Notes under the pieces: generated by a model
The model's database searches: none
What the model saw: the letters and a program-made list of their open reading frames with translations, nothing else
Told to the model about the DNA's origin: nothing
Shown here: positions 43,995 through 52,468 of the stretch, piece after piece
Position numbering within the stretch: position 1 is the stretch's first letter
How the letters are laid out: each line of letters starts with the position of its first letter
Made by a program: the position numbers and the translations under genes
From: an uncultured Prevotella sp.
GTDB lineage: Bacteria; Bacteroidota; Bacteroidia; Bacteroidales; Bacteroidaceae
Reading direction: 5' to 3'
Assembly: GCA_944319795.1 (NCBI GenBank)
Contig: CALUFA010000002.1
Coordinates: forward strand, 62,001 to 126,000
DNA: 64,000 nt

Positions 43995-44960
43995 TTAATG
44001 CTTAATTTTCTTAAGCGTGTACAATGCGGCCTCGGCCTGTCGCAAAAGATTGCGTTTTTTCGTTTCAGGCGCATATACGAAAGCCTCAGCCACCACAACC
44101 CTGTTGCCAGCCGTGTCGACCACCGAATGCGCAACAAAAGGGCCGCCCATTGCGTCGCCGTGCATTTCCCACAGTCCGCGGCTAACCATAACCGTGCGTC
44201 CCTTCTCTTCCGTAAAGCCGCATACCACCGTGCTTGCCGCCGTCTGCATGTACATTCCCCGGCGTTCGCCCGGGATGTTGGCTTTCATCACACTGTCGCG
44301 CACGGCCAAAGCCCTCAACGCATCAAGCCTGTTGCCAGGATATGAATATACACAGATACTTTGCATTCCGCTCGGTGCGTCGTCCGATAGCCACACGAAA
44401 TTACGCCCGGCCTTGTAAGACTTCATATCAGAAGGTATTTTTATACCATACCCGAACATTTCAGCCACGATGCCCGATGCTTTCACGTTGGCGCTTCCTC
44501 CTAATTGCGATATGGCGGCATTCATCTCCGCACGTACAAGCAAATTGGCGAGTTGTGTGCCGATTCGAGGCATGTCGGCAAGCAACGACGAGTCGGATGC
44601 GGCATTCACATAAGCCACTATCTGCGGCCTTGCCCATACGTTTTTCTCATATCGTATGCGTGTCGTCGTGAACAAGTGAGGATTCACGTTGACAACGACA
44701 ATGCTTCGTGCCAACTTAGCAGTTTGGTTGAAATGGGCACTGTCGGTAAGCGAAACATCAAACATCGGCTCGCTCTGCGGCAATCCTGGAACATCCAGCG
44801 ACAAGACACTGTCGACGGATGCGGCTCCGCGCCCACTTCCCACAGAGACGACAAGCACCTCATAAGGCCGTCCGCCACTCTTTGGCAACAACAAGCCATC
44901 ACCACTGCACGAACAGATTGCAATGACAGCCAGCGCCGACAATACGCCGACAATCTTCAT
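43995..44960 (-). CDS. DUF4837 family lipoprotein
   Basis: 321 residues. A lipoprotein signal peptide ends in VIAICSC (cysteine ~residue 18), then GDGLLLPKSGGRPYEVLVV, the start of DUF4837. The family is Bacteroidetes-specific, of unknown function and exported; YVNAASDSSLLADM and SRGLWEMHGDAMGGPFVAHSV are conserved-looking blocks. Its start overlaps the rlmN stop by 4 bp, so expression is coupled. Confidence 0.88.
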   Translation of the reverse strand: MKIVGVLSALAVIAICSCSGDGLLLPKSGGRPYEVLVVSVGSGRGAASVDSVLSLDVPGLPQSEPMFDVSLTDSAHFNQTAKLARSIVVVNVNPHLFTTTRIRYEKNVWARPQIVAYVNAASDSSLLADMPRIGTQLANLLVRAEMNAAISQLGGSANVKASGIVAEMFGYGIKIPSDMKSYKAGRNFVWLSDDAPSGMQSICVYSYPGNRLDALRALAVRDSVMKANIPGERRGMYMQTAASTVVCGFTEEKGRTVMVSRGLWEMHGDAMGGPFVAHSVVDTAGNRVVVAEAFVYAPETKKRNLLRQAEAALYTLKKIKH

Positions 44961-45988
44961 ACCCCGGCACCGGCATCCTTTCTTGCCGTGCTCAGCAGTC
45001 CGCAGGCGGCGTAAATGTCCTGCCCCCTGCTCGCCCTTATCGTCGTAAACACGCCGTGGCCTGTAAGGTAATCACGCAATGCCTCCATACGTGCATCGTC
45101 AGCCCCATGCAAGTCGACTCCGGGTATCTGGTGGAAGCGTATAAGATTGATGCGGCAGTCAAGTCCCTTAAGCAGCCTGATTATCTCACGGGCATGCATG
45201 GTGGAATCGTTTACTCCGCCGAAGACAATGTATTCAAACGACAAACGACGCTGATGGCTGAAATCATAACCACGCAACATCTCCACTATCTCGGCTACCG
45301 GCATGGCCTTCTCCGCCGGCATCAGCATTGAACGCTGCTCATGGAGCGGCGAATGCAGGCTTATGGCCACATGGCATTCGCTCTCTTCTATGAAACGCTT
45401 CAACTTATTCTTAACGCCGACGCTGCTCACTGTTATACGCTTAGGGCTCCAAGCGTACCCCCAGTCGGCAGTCAAGCCCCCGGTTGCCCTGAGCACGTTG
45501 TCGAGATTGTCCATCGGCTCTCCTTGTCCCATGAACACGATGTTTGTAAGCGAATCACGCTCAGGCAACGAATATATCTGGTTCAAAATGTCTGCTGCCG
45601 TCAAATTGCCTTCAAATCCTTGTTTGCCAGTCTGGCAAAACAAGCAATTCATCTTACAGCCGACCTGTGACGAAACGCACAACGTGGCGCGGTCTCCATC
45701 GGGAATGTACACAGTTTCGACAAATTTACCCGACTGCGTAGGGAAAAGATACTTCACCGTACCGTCAACCGACCGCTGGCATTCGGCCGGCGGCATGCAC
45801 CCAATCGTATAATGTTCTTTCAGCCGTTCGCGGTTGGCTTTAGACAAGTCCGTCATGTCGTCAATCGTCGCGACATGCTTGCCGTAAAGCCACTTAGCCA
45901 TCTGTCCGCCGGCAAAAGCCGGCATGCCCAACGATTTGGCAACTTCCTTTAATTCAGGAAGCGATTTACCCAATAAAGGTTCAACCAT
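44957..45988 (-). CDS. rlmN: 23S rRNA (adenine(2503)-C(2))-methyltransferase
   Basis: 343 residues, a radical-SAM enzyme. The Fe-S motif CKMNCLFC (CxxxCxxC) sits at ~residue 108 within LCVSSQVGCKMNCLFCQTG; FMGQGEPMDN, SSVGVKNKL and VAISLHSPLHEQR follow. The conserved catalytic cysteine near the C-terminus is in IYAACGLL. It methylates A2503 of 23S rRNA, and usually A37 of some tRNAs. First gene of the rlmN-DUF4837-pdxA-flippase unit, with a promoter at 46081-46088. Confidence 0.95.
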   Translation of the reverse strand: MVEPLLGKSLPELKEVAKSLGMPAFAGGQMAKWLYGKHVATIDDMTDLSKANRERLKEHYTIGCMPPAECQRSVDGTVKYLFPTQSGKFVETVYIPDGDRATLCVSSQVGCKMNCLFCQTGKQGFEGNLTAADILNQIYSLPERDSLTNIVFMGQGEPMDNLDNVLRATGGLTADWGYAWSPKRITVSSVGVKNKLKRFIEESECHVAISLHSPLHEQRSMLMPAEKAMPVAEIVEMLRGYDFSHQRRLSFEYIVFGGVNDSTMHAREIIRLLKGLDCRINLIRFHQIPGVDLHGADDARMEALRDYLTGHGVFTTIRASRGQDIYAACGLLSTARKDAGAGV

Positions 45989-46080
45989 TTTTCCAGAAAT
46001 TTCTTTATTTATTGCAAATACAATGCAAGCGGGCGGAAAGCAAGTTTACTTTCATTATCCCGAGTGCGGCTTATGCTTTG

Positions 46081-46088
46081 CAAAGATA
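46081..46088 (-). promoter_or_regulatory. promoter -7 box of the rlmN unit
   Basis: The minus strand reads TATCTTTG, ~93 nt upstream of rlmN. Confidence 0.6.
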
Positions 46089-46225
46089 CTGCAAAAAATC
46101 GAGTGGGCGAAATAAAAGGAAAAATGTTTAACACTAATGCTGATTATACGTGGCCGAACAACATTTATTGTCTCTAAATTCTTAAAAACCATGCCTTTTA
46201 GTCCTTAAATTCAAAATAAAACGAT

Positions 46226-46233
46226 TACCTTTG
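46226..46233 (+). promoter_or_regulatory. promoter -7 box for dnaX
   Basis: TACCTTTG ends only 8 nt before the dnaX ATG, so the transcript has almost no leader. Confidence 0.65.
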
Positions 46234-46241
46234 CAAGTACT

Positions 46242-48047
46242 ATGAAAGAATATATCGTATCGGCGCGCAAATACCGCCCGATGTCTTTCGACGCAGTTGT
46301 AGGCCAAGAGGCGTTGACCACGACGTTGAAGAACGCCGTGAAAAGCGGCAAACTGGCTCATGCCTACTTATTCTGCGGCCCGAGAGGCGTCGGAAAAACC
46401 ACTTGCGCGCGCATTTTCGCCAAGGCCATAAACTGCCAGCACCCGACCGAAGACGGCGAGGCGTGCAACGAATGCGAAAGCTGTAAGGCGTTCAACGAAC
46501 AGCGCTCTTACAACATTTTCGAGTTAGACGCGGCAAGCAACAACTCCGTTGAAAACATTAAGGCGCTGATGGAGCAGACGCGCATACCGCCTCAGGTGGG
46601 CAAATACAAGGTGTTCATAATCGACGAGGTGCACATGCTGTCTACGGCTGCGTTCAACGCGTTCCTAAAAACACTTGAGGAACCGCCTTCGCATGTTATA
46701 TTCATCTTGGCGACTACCGAAAAGCACAAGATATTACCTACCATAATCTCACGCTGCCAGATTTACGATTTCGAGCGGATGACCGTACCCAACATCGTAA
46801 AACAACTTAAGATGGTGGCCGAAAAAGAAGGCATAACCTACGAGGAAGAGGCCCTGAACGTGATAGCCGAAAAAGCGGACGGCGGAATGCGCGACGCATT
46901 GTCAGTGTTCGACCAGGCTGCGAGCTTCTGCCAAGGCGACATAACATACCAAAAAGTCATCGAAGACTTGAACGTACTCGATGCCGACAACTACTTCAAC
47001 ATAATTGACTTATGCCTTGAAAACAAGACCGCCGACGTAATGGTTTTGCTCAACAACGTAATCAACAACGGCTTCGACGGAGGCCACTTGGTAAGCGGAC
47101 TCGCCACGCACGTAAGAAACGTGCTCATGGCGAAAGACGAACAGACACTGCCATTGTTGCAAACAAGCCAACGACAGGCTGAACGATACAAGGAACAGGC
47201 AAAGAAGTGCCCTGCCAACTTCCTGTACAAGGCTTTGAAGATAATGAACGACTGCGACATAAACTACCGCCAGAGCGGCAACAAACGCCTGCTTGTAGAA
47301 CTGACATTGATTGAAATTTCGCAGATAACACAGCCCGACGACGATGCGTCGGCGTCGGGGCGTGGCCCTAAGAGACTGAAATCCCTGTTCAAAAGATTAA
47401 GTAGCGCCCAGCCGTCAGAGGCTCGACAGGTGGCCGAGGCTGAGACTCACTACAATAGCAATAAAAGCGCTATCAAGCCTGAAAACCAGCAAGTTGCAAA
47501 ACAAAACGCCGCAGACGGACAGCCAAGCAACTACACACCGGCACAACCGCAACCGAACAATCCGGTGCCGGTGAGGAGGCTTAAATTAGGCAAAATAGGC
47601 AAGACATTCGACAACCTGAGGCAGCGTAGCGACGAAAAGCACGAAAGCGAAACCGTTGACGACGTGAAAGGCAACGGCGAACGAAACGCTTTCACCGAAG
47701 AACAGCTCGTTACGCAATGGCTTGCAATGTGCAACCGCATGCCGCAACAAATGACGGGCATAGCCGCAAGGCTGAAGAACATGACTCCGGCAATCACCGA
47801 ATTTCCAAACATAGAGGTGGTTGTCGACAACCAAATATTATACGACGACATCGTCAAGATAAAGGGACGGATACGCAACACGCTCGTGGTTGCGTTGAAA
47901 AACGACGCCATAACCCTGAACGTGCGCTTGGCCAAACCGGAGGAAATAAGGCGCATACCAACCAACCGTGAACGTTTCGACGAACTGAAATCCAGCAACA
48001 AGGCATTTGAAAAACTTAGCGAGTTGTTGGGTTTAGAGCTGAATTAG
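46242..48047 (+). CDS. dnaX: DNA polymerase III subunit gamma/tau
   Basis: 601 residues. The AAA+ clamp-loader module (~1-360) has Walker A GPRGVGKTTC (~46), zinc-binding Cys in CQHPTEDGEACNECESC, the DEVHMLS box and sensor 1 ILATTEKHKI; LTLIEISQIT ends domain III. A low-complexity linker (~370-460) and a C-terminal domain (~475-601), typical of Bacteroidetes tau, follow. It loads the beta clamp and couples the replisome. Two other replication proteins are in the window (Ssb, HolA). The very short leader suggests near-leaderless translation. Confidence 0.95.
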   Translation: MKEYIVSARKYRPMSFDAVVGQEALTTTLKNAVKSGKLAHAYLFCGPRGVGKTTCARIFAKAINCQHPTEDGEACNECESCKAFNEQRSYNIFELDAASNNSVENIKALMEQTRIPPQVGKYKVFIIDEVHMLSTAAFNAFLKTLEEPPSHVIFILATTEKHKILPTIISRCQIYDFERMTVPNIVKQLKMVAEKEGITYEEEALNVIAEKADGGMRDALSVFDQAASFCQGDITYQKVIEDLNVLDADNYFNIIDLCLENKTADVMVLLNNVINNGFDGGHLVSGLATHVRNVLMAKDEQTLPLLQTSQRQAERYKEQAKKCPANFLYKALKIMNDCDINYRQSGNKRLLVELTLIEISQITQPDDDASASGRGPKRLKSLFKRLSSAQPSEARQVAEAETHYNSNKSAIKPENQQVAKQNAADGQPSNYTPAQPQPNNPVPVRRLKLGKIGKTFDNLRQRSDEKHESETVDDVKGNGERNAFTEEQLVTQWLAMCNRMPQQMTGIAARLKNMTPAITEFPNIEVVVDNQILYDDIVKIKGRIRNTLVVALKNDAITLNVRLAKPEEIRRIPTNRERFDELKSSNKAFEKLSELLGLELN

Positions 48048-48113
48048 CACGTCCAAGCGCCGGCTCTTTACCTTTTTTAACGCCCGTTCTTCAATTTATC
48101 CAACGCTAAGGCT

Positions 48114-48148
48114 TAATTTTGTGTGCCGTTCCGCAATGTTGCGGAACG
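48114..48148 (+). promoter_or_regulatory. promoter and 5' leader hairpin of the TonB receptor gene
   Basis: The -7 box TAATTTTG (48114-48121) is followed within a few bases by the perfect hairpin CGTTCCGCA-ATGT-TGCGGAACG (48127-48148), which would sit at the extreme 5' end of the mRNA. It is too short for a cobalamin riboswitch. Confidence 0.6.
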
Positions 48149-48169
48149 CTTAACACATTTATTTATTTT

Positions 48170-50242
48170 ATGTACAAAACAGTTTTCAACAAGCGCGAGA
48201 ACTTCAAGTTCAAGCACTTCTGCCGCAAGGGTTACGCCTTGTTTGCGTGCGTAGGCCGCGAAGTGGTCATCGGCACGCTGAGCGTTGCCACACTGACTTA
48301 CGCCAAAGCCGACGGAGTAAGCGTGCATGCGGAGAAAGCCGGCATCGGCACGGCCGACACGGTACGCACGATGATGCTCGACGAAGTTGACGTAATAGCC
48401 TCGCGCGCGCCGCTGGCAGGAGGCCGGGTGCCGAGAATTGTAACTGTGCTGGACAGCCGCGACATCGCAGCCGCGCCCGCACAAAGTGTGAACGACTTGC
48501 TAAAATACGCCGTAGGCGTCGACGTGAGGCAGCGCGGACCTATCGGGGCGCAGACCGACGTCGGCATACGAGGGGGAACAAGCGAGCACATAGCCATATT
48601 GCTGAACGGCATCAACATCTGCGACCCCCAGACGGGGCACAACGCTTTCGACCTACCCGTCGGCCCCGACTGCATAGAGCGGATAGAGATTATCGAGGGA
48701 CCGGCAGGGCGCATTTACGGAACGTCGTCGCTCGTAGGCGCAATCAACATCATCACCAAGCCCGACGGACACAACGGCGGAATCCTTGGAGCCGAAGCCG
48801 GCTCATTCGGATACGCCGGCGCAAGAGGCCGGCTCAGCTTCACCAACGGGAAATGGGGCAACCAAGTCAGCGGAGGCTACACACGCAGCGACGGATACAA
48901 CCGCAGCAAGGCCGGACACTTGAACGCCGATTATGAAGGCGGACGCGCGTTCTACCAAGGATACTATGAAAACAAGGCGGTTGCCGTAAACTGGCACGCA
49001 GGGCTGAGCGTAAAGGGCCAAGGCAGCAACACGTTTTACAGCACGGCCTCAGACGAGCAGTTCGAGCATACCGCTAAATATTATACGGCCATACAGGCCG
49101 AGACAGGCGCAGGCCGGTTCCACCTACGCCAGTCAATTTATTTGAACAGATACCATGACCGTTATGAATTTTACCGTGGCGCGCCTGACCGTTCGCCGTA
49201 CAACTACCACCGCACCGACGTTGCCGGACTGAACCTAAACTGTTGGTTCGACTGGCTGCAGGGGCGCACGGCCGTAGGAGCGGAAATGCGCAACGAGGAC
49301 ATAATATCGACAACATTGGGCGAACCGCTCAACACCCCCGTACACATCAACGGCACAGACCGAAAGTACACCGTAGGGCTTAACCGCACGAACATAAGCC
49401 TGTACATCGAGCACAACATATCGCTCGGCCGATTCGCCATATCGGCCGGAGCGACCGCGGCGAGGAACACTTGGAGCGAAACGCCCTTCAAACTATACCC
49501 CGGCATCGACGCAAGTTACGCCATAACCGCAGGGTTAAAGGCTTACGCTTCGTTTAACACGTCGCTGCGCATGCCGTCGTTTACCGAACTATATTACTCG
49601 GTAGACGGGCACAAGGCCGACAAGCACCTGAAACCGGAAGAGATGAGCGCCGTGGAGGCAGGACTGAAATATTCGGGAACGGGCGTGAACGCCGTAATAT
49701 CCGTCTACCACAACCGGGGCAATAACATGATTGACTGGATAATGGACACGTCGCTCGGCGACGAAGCCGTATGGACATCGGTAAACCATGCGGAAATAAG
49801 CACCACGGGCGTGGAAGCCTCAGCCAAGCTCGATCTCGCAAGCCTGATGCCAGGCCAAAGCATATTAAGGTCGCTCGACGCGGCCTACGCCTACACCGAC
49901 CAGCAACAACGCCGCGAGCCGGGCATACAGTCGCTATACGCACTCGAGTACCTACGCCATAAGTTCGTGGCCGGGTTGGGGCTGCGCATCATGCCCAACC
50001 TCCACTTCGACGCGAAATACCGCTACCAGTCGCGCGTAGGCTCGTATTCAGACACCAACGGGACAGTAAGGCGGTATAAGCCGTATTCGCTCGCAGACGC
50101 ACGCTTGGAATGGCGCAAAGCGGCATACAGCGTGTACGTTGAGGCTAACAACCTGTTCAACACCGACTATGTAGACTATGGCAACGTGCCGCAACCAGGC
50201 TTTTGGGTTACGGCCGGCGCAAAATGGAAATTCCGCCTGTAA
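48170..50242 (+). CDS. TonB-dependent outer-membrane receptor, BtuB-like
   Basis: 690 residues from ATG 48170. The N-terminus (FCRKGYALFACVGREVVIG then LSVATLTYA) is an extended, ESPR-like signal peptide frequent in Bacteroidetes receptors. The plug domain (~75-190) has VNDLLKYAVGVDVRQRG, VGIRGGTSEHIAILLNGINI and IEIIEGPAGRIYGTSSLVGAI; a ~500-residue 22-strand barrel follows and ends in the aromatic-rich AGAKWKFRL. The closest visible type is the BtuB/siderophore class; the ligand is not inferable. No SusD partner follows. Promoter leader is ~45 nt. Confidence 0.9.
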   Translation: MYKTVFNKRENFKFKHFCRKGYALFACVGREVVIGTLSVATLTYAKADGVSVHAEKAGIGTADTVRTMMLDEVDVIASRAPLAGGRVPRIVTVLDSRDIAAAPAQSVNDLLKYAVGVDVRQRGPIGAQTDVGIRGGTSEHIAILLNGINICDPQTGHNAFDLPVGPDCIERIEIIEGPAGRIYGTSSLVGAINIITKPDGHNGGILGAEAGSFGYAGARGRLSFTNGKWGNQVSGGYTRSDGYNRSKAGHLNADYEGGRAFYQGYYENKAVAVNWHAGLSVKGQGSNTFYSTASDEQFEHTAKYYTAIQAETGAGRFHLRQSIYLNRYHDRYEFYRGAPDRSPYNYHRTDVAGLNLNCWFDWLQGRTAVGAEMRNEDIISTTLGEPLNTPVHINGTDRKYTVGLNRTNISLYIEHNISLGRFAISAGATAARNTWSETPFKLYPGIDASYAITAGLKAYASFNTSLRMPSFTELYYSVDGHKADKHLKPEEMSAVEAGLKYSGTGVNAVISVYHNRGNNMIDWIMDTSLGDEAVWTSVNHAEISTTGVEASAKLDLASLMPGQSILRSLDAAYAYTDQQQRREPGIQSLYALEYLRHKFVAGLGLRIMPNLHFDAKYRYQSRVGSYSDTNGTVRRYKPYSLADARLEWRKAAYSVYVEANNLFNTDYVDYGNVPQPGFWVTAGAKWKFRL

Positions 50243-50347
50243 CGGCATCATGCGCAATGACGTGGAGCATTAAGCGCACCGCTGCGCAATGCGATGCGGC
50301 CCCATCCGCCATACAGACGTAAACGCCTGAACATCAATAATTTACTA

Positions 50348-50446
50348 CCGACAATCCAAAAGGCTGCCTTTCGCGTCGTGAAAGGCAGCCTTTTAGCGTG
50401 TAAAAGGTTACCTTTCAAGACGTAAAAGGTTACCTTTTGCTAACGG
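50348..50446. repeat. AAAGG..CCTTT palindromic-module cluster
   Basis: Four modules: CAAAAGGCTGCCTTTCGC, GTGAAAGGCAGCCTTTTAG, GTAAAAGGTTACCTTTCAAG and GTAAAAGGTTACCTTTTGC. The first two pair as a 14-bp stem that could terminate the receptor transcript. With the terminator below, this accounts for the 50243-50560 gap. Confidence 0.7.
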
Positions 50447-50504
50447 GAAACATGTTTTCAACAGAACAAACGGGCGCAGGCCGGGCCGCAGGATATGCCT
50501 GAAC

Positions 50505-50543
50505 GCAAAAAAGGCCGTCATGCATCGAGTCATGACGGCCTTT
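50505..50543 (-). terminator. terminator of the small secreted protein gene
   Basis: AAAGGCCGTCATG and CATGACGGCCTTT form a perfect 13-bp stem; the minus-strand transcript continues into a T-run. Confidence 0.9.
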
Positions 50544-50560
50544 CCGTTATAAGTGTGAAT

Positions 50561-50923
50561 TTACTTTATCAAACCACGGTTGTTGAACGTAGCGTTAAGC
50601 AACATGAGGTACTTACGATACTGATCCTGGGTCAATACGTAACGCATGTACTTAAGATCCTTCTCAACAGCCTTCTTAACCATGCTTTCACGCTCGTCGG
50701 CATTGGCTCCGGCAGCGTTCATCATGTCTGCGCAGAAAGAAGTATGAATGTCTTGCACCGCCTCAGCCTGGTCGATAGAGAGACCCAAGCAGTCTGCAAG
50801 CCTGTCATAGTTCACCGCCATGTTGTAGGCGCTTGCGTTTTCTACGCTGTTCAACTTTTCGTTCTCCGCAAATGTCATAGTCATGCTGAGCACAGCTACG
50901 ACGGTTAAAAACAATCTTTTCAT
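50561..50923 (-). CDS. small exported protein of unknown function
   Basis: 120 residues. A Sec signal peptide (MKRLFLTVVAVLSMTMTFA) precedes a ~100-residue helical, charged mature part (LSIDQAEAVQDIHTSFCADMM; LKYMRYVLTQDQYRKYLMLL). The pattern of helices with LTQDQYRKY is reminiscent of Spy/CpxP-like periplasmic proteins, but no motif proves it. It has its own promoter (51028-51035) and terminator. Confidence 0.78.
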   Translation of the reverse strand: MKRLFLTVVAVLSMTMTFAENEKLNSVENASAYNMAVNYDRLADCLGLSIDQAEAVQDIHTSFCADMMNAAGANADERESMVKKAVEKDLKYMRYVLTQDQYRKYLMLLNATFNNRGLIK

Positions 50924-51027
50924 AATCCTTAAAATTTACTTTTTACCTTTGGACTTCGGTACTCTTCTCACGAATCGCCTCCGCCCGTTATCCTAAATTA
51001 ATTAACTCTGTTTGTCTTTCGACGGTG

Positions 51028-51035
51028 CAAAGATA
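51028..51035 (-). promoter_or_regulatory. promoter -7 box for the small exported protein
   Basis: The minus strand reads TATCTTTG; leader ~100 nt. Confidence 0.65.
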
Positions 51036-51308
51036 CGACCATTTCCGCAAACCTGGTGCAAAAACATCAAACTGTTTGCGCAAACAGCTTACTTTTTTGA
51101 CTTAAATCAAAGATTCTGCTTTTATATTACGAAAATATGTCATAATAACATGTAATTCTATCACAATATGTAACAGCTCTGTCACATACTGTGACAAATA
51201 ACCTTACAGCCGCATAAAACTGACGCGTATGTATCCGTAAAACGTAAAACTTTATTTTATATGAATATTTGCAATCAACCTAAATACATCTAATTCCACA
51301 TCCACTAC

Positions 51309-51441
51309 TAAGAAGTCAGTTGGTATTTGTCATTCCGGGCTTAGACCCGGAATCCAATAAAAGCCCTCTTACCAACAACTTGGCTGCATACACTGGATTC
51401 CGGGTCTAAGCCCGGAATGACAGAATGCCACCGACTTCTTA
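51309..51441. repeat. 133-bp palindromic element, copy 2
   Basis: TAAGAAGTC (51309) pairs with GACTTCTTA (51433-51441). Inside lie inverted copies of CATTCCGGGCTTAGACCCGG (51331 and 51400-51419), each of which is also a small hairpin. Related to 4573-4717. Confidence 0.75.
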
Positions 51442-51487
51442 TCCCTTAGGATGGGTTCATTTTCTTTATCTTTATATCGAACTGACG

Positions 51488-51671
51488 TATCTTTGAATAA
51501 GATAAGCTGCATCTCGGAGATGAAAATAAAAACTCGTTTCACTCGCTTTTATTTTGCATTTCGCTCGATTTGCATTATCTTTGAATAAGATAAGCTACAT
51601 CTCGGAGATGAAAATAAAAACTCGTTTCACTCGCTTTTATTTTGCATTTCGCTCGATTTGCATTATCTTTG
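51488..51671 (+). promoter_or_regulatory. tandem 88-bp promoter repeats upstream of slyD
   Basis: Three TATCTTTG boxes (51488, 51576, 51664) are spaced exactly 88 bp apart. Copies two and three are full units (GAAAATAAAAACTCG..., TTTTATTTT, CGCTCGATTTGCAT, box); the first retains the box and the linker GAATAAGATAAGCTGCATCT. The last box lies 26 nt before the ATG at 51698. Same period and linker as at 8.3 kb. Confidence 0.85.
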
Positions 51672-51697
51672 CCGTCAAAAACAAACTTAACACAATA

Positions 51698-52354
51698 ATG
51701 GAAAATAATTTGAACAGGTACATCGCAGTAGCCTACAAGCTCTACACCGTAGACAACGGAAAGAGCGAACTCGTAGAAGAAGCCACCGAAAAAGAGCCGT
51801 TCCAGTTCATCAGCGGATACGGCATAACGCTCGACGCGTTTGAAAAAGAGGTGGCCGGACTGGAAACAGGCGCCGAATTTGACTTCACCCTGCAGAAGGA
51901 CGACGCCTACGGCGACTACGAACAGGAACATGTGCTCGACTTGGACAAAAGCGTATTCTGCATAAACGGACATTTCGACCACGAACATATATATAAGGAC
52001 GCAGTAGTGCCGCTGCAAAACGACGACGGCAACAGGTTCTACGGCAAGATTCTCGAAGTAGGCCAAGACAGCGTTAAAGTAGACCTTAACCACCCGTTGG
52101 CAGGCCAAACGCTCAACTTCAAAGGGCATATCGTAGAAGCCAGGGAAGCCAACAACAGCGAAATACAGGGCCTGATAAACCGCATGAACGGCGACGGATG
52201 CTGCTGCGGAGGGCACGGACACGAAGACGGATGCTGCTGCAGCCACGGACACGAGCACGACAACGGCGGATGCTGCGGACACAACCACGACAAGAACGGC
52301 GGCGGATGCGGACACCACGGACACGGCGAAGGCGGATGCTGCCATGACAGGTAA
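51698..52354 (+). CDS. slyD: FKBP-type peptidyl-prolyl isomerase, SlyD-like
   Basis: 218 residues from ATG 51698 (MENNLNRYIAV). The split FKBP domain (~1-70 and 120-150) surrounds an insert-in-flap chaperone domain (DKSVFCINGHFDHEHI...); AFEKEVAGLETGAEFDFTL and AYGDY are typical. The C-terminal ~50 residues are a metal-binding tail of repeated CCC, GGHGH, CCSHGHEHD and HNHDKNGGGCG units, likely binding Ni, Zn or Cu. Roles are proline isomerisation, chaperoning and metal handling in the cytoplasm. Longer in-frame N-termini run through the promoter repeats and are rejected. A 21-bp hairpin follows at 52376-52445. Confidence 0.9.
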   Translation: MENNLNRYIAVAYKLYTVDNGKSELVEEATEKEPFQFISGYGITLDAFEKEVAGLETGAEFDFTLQKDDAYGDYEQEHVLDLDKSVFCINGHFDHEHIYKDAVVPLQNDDGNRFYGKILEVGQDSVKVDLNHPLAGQTLNFKGHIVEAREANNSEIQGLINRMNGDGCCCGGHGHEDGCCCSHGHEHDNGGCCGHNHDKNGGGCGHHGHGEGGCCHDR

Positions 52355-52375
52355 CCGACAAATACGTAACGACTG

Positions 52376-52445
52376 AAGGATGAATGATGAAAAACGGCGG
52401 CTTAAAGGAAAAGCAAATGGCTGGCGTTTTTCATCATTCATCCTT
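52376..52445. terminator. long hairpin between slyD and aroC
   Basis: A perfect 21-bp inverted repeat (52376-52396 with 52425-52445, arms AAGGATGAATGATGAAAAAC and its complement) has a 28-nt loop. Its right arm ends 23 bp before the aroC ATG, so it may act on aroC expression as well as ending slyD. Confidence 0.7.
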
Positions 52446-52468
52446 AATTTTAATAACCATATAGAATA

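Noticed and set aside
48048..48169. Cobalamin riboswitch upstream of the BtuB-like receptor
   Set aside because: Only ~45 nt of leader follows the promoter and no B12-box-like sequence is visible.
50348..50446. CRISPR-like array appearance of the AAAAGG..CCTTTT modules
   Set aside because: The modules are themselves palindromes with variable centres, there are no unique spacers of constant length and no cas genes are in the window.
51554..51697. In-frame N-terminal extension of the SlyD protein, similar to an ORF at 8345-8527 (shared MKIK..R...FYFA..SIC.IFA pattern)
   Set aside because: The similarity is the DNA similarity of the 88-bp promoter repeats read in the same frame; the segment contains the promoter boxes themselves, so it is not translated as part of SlyD.
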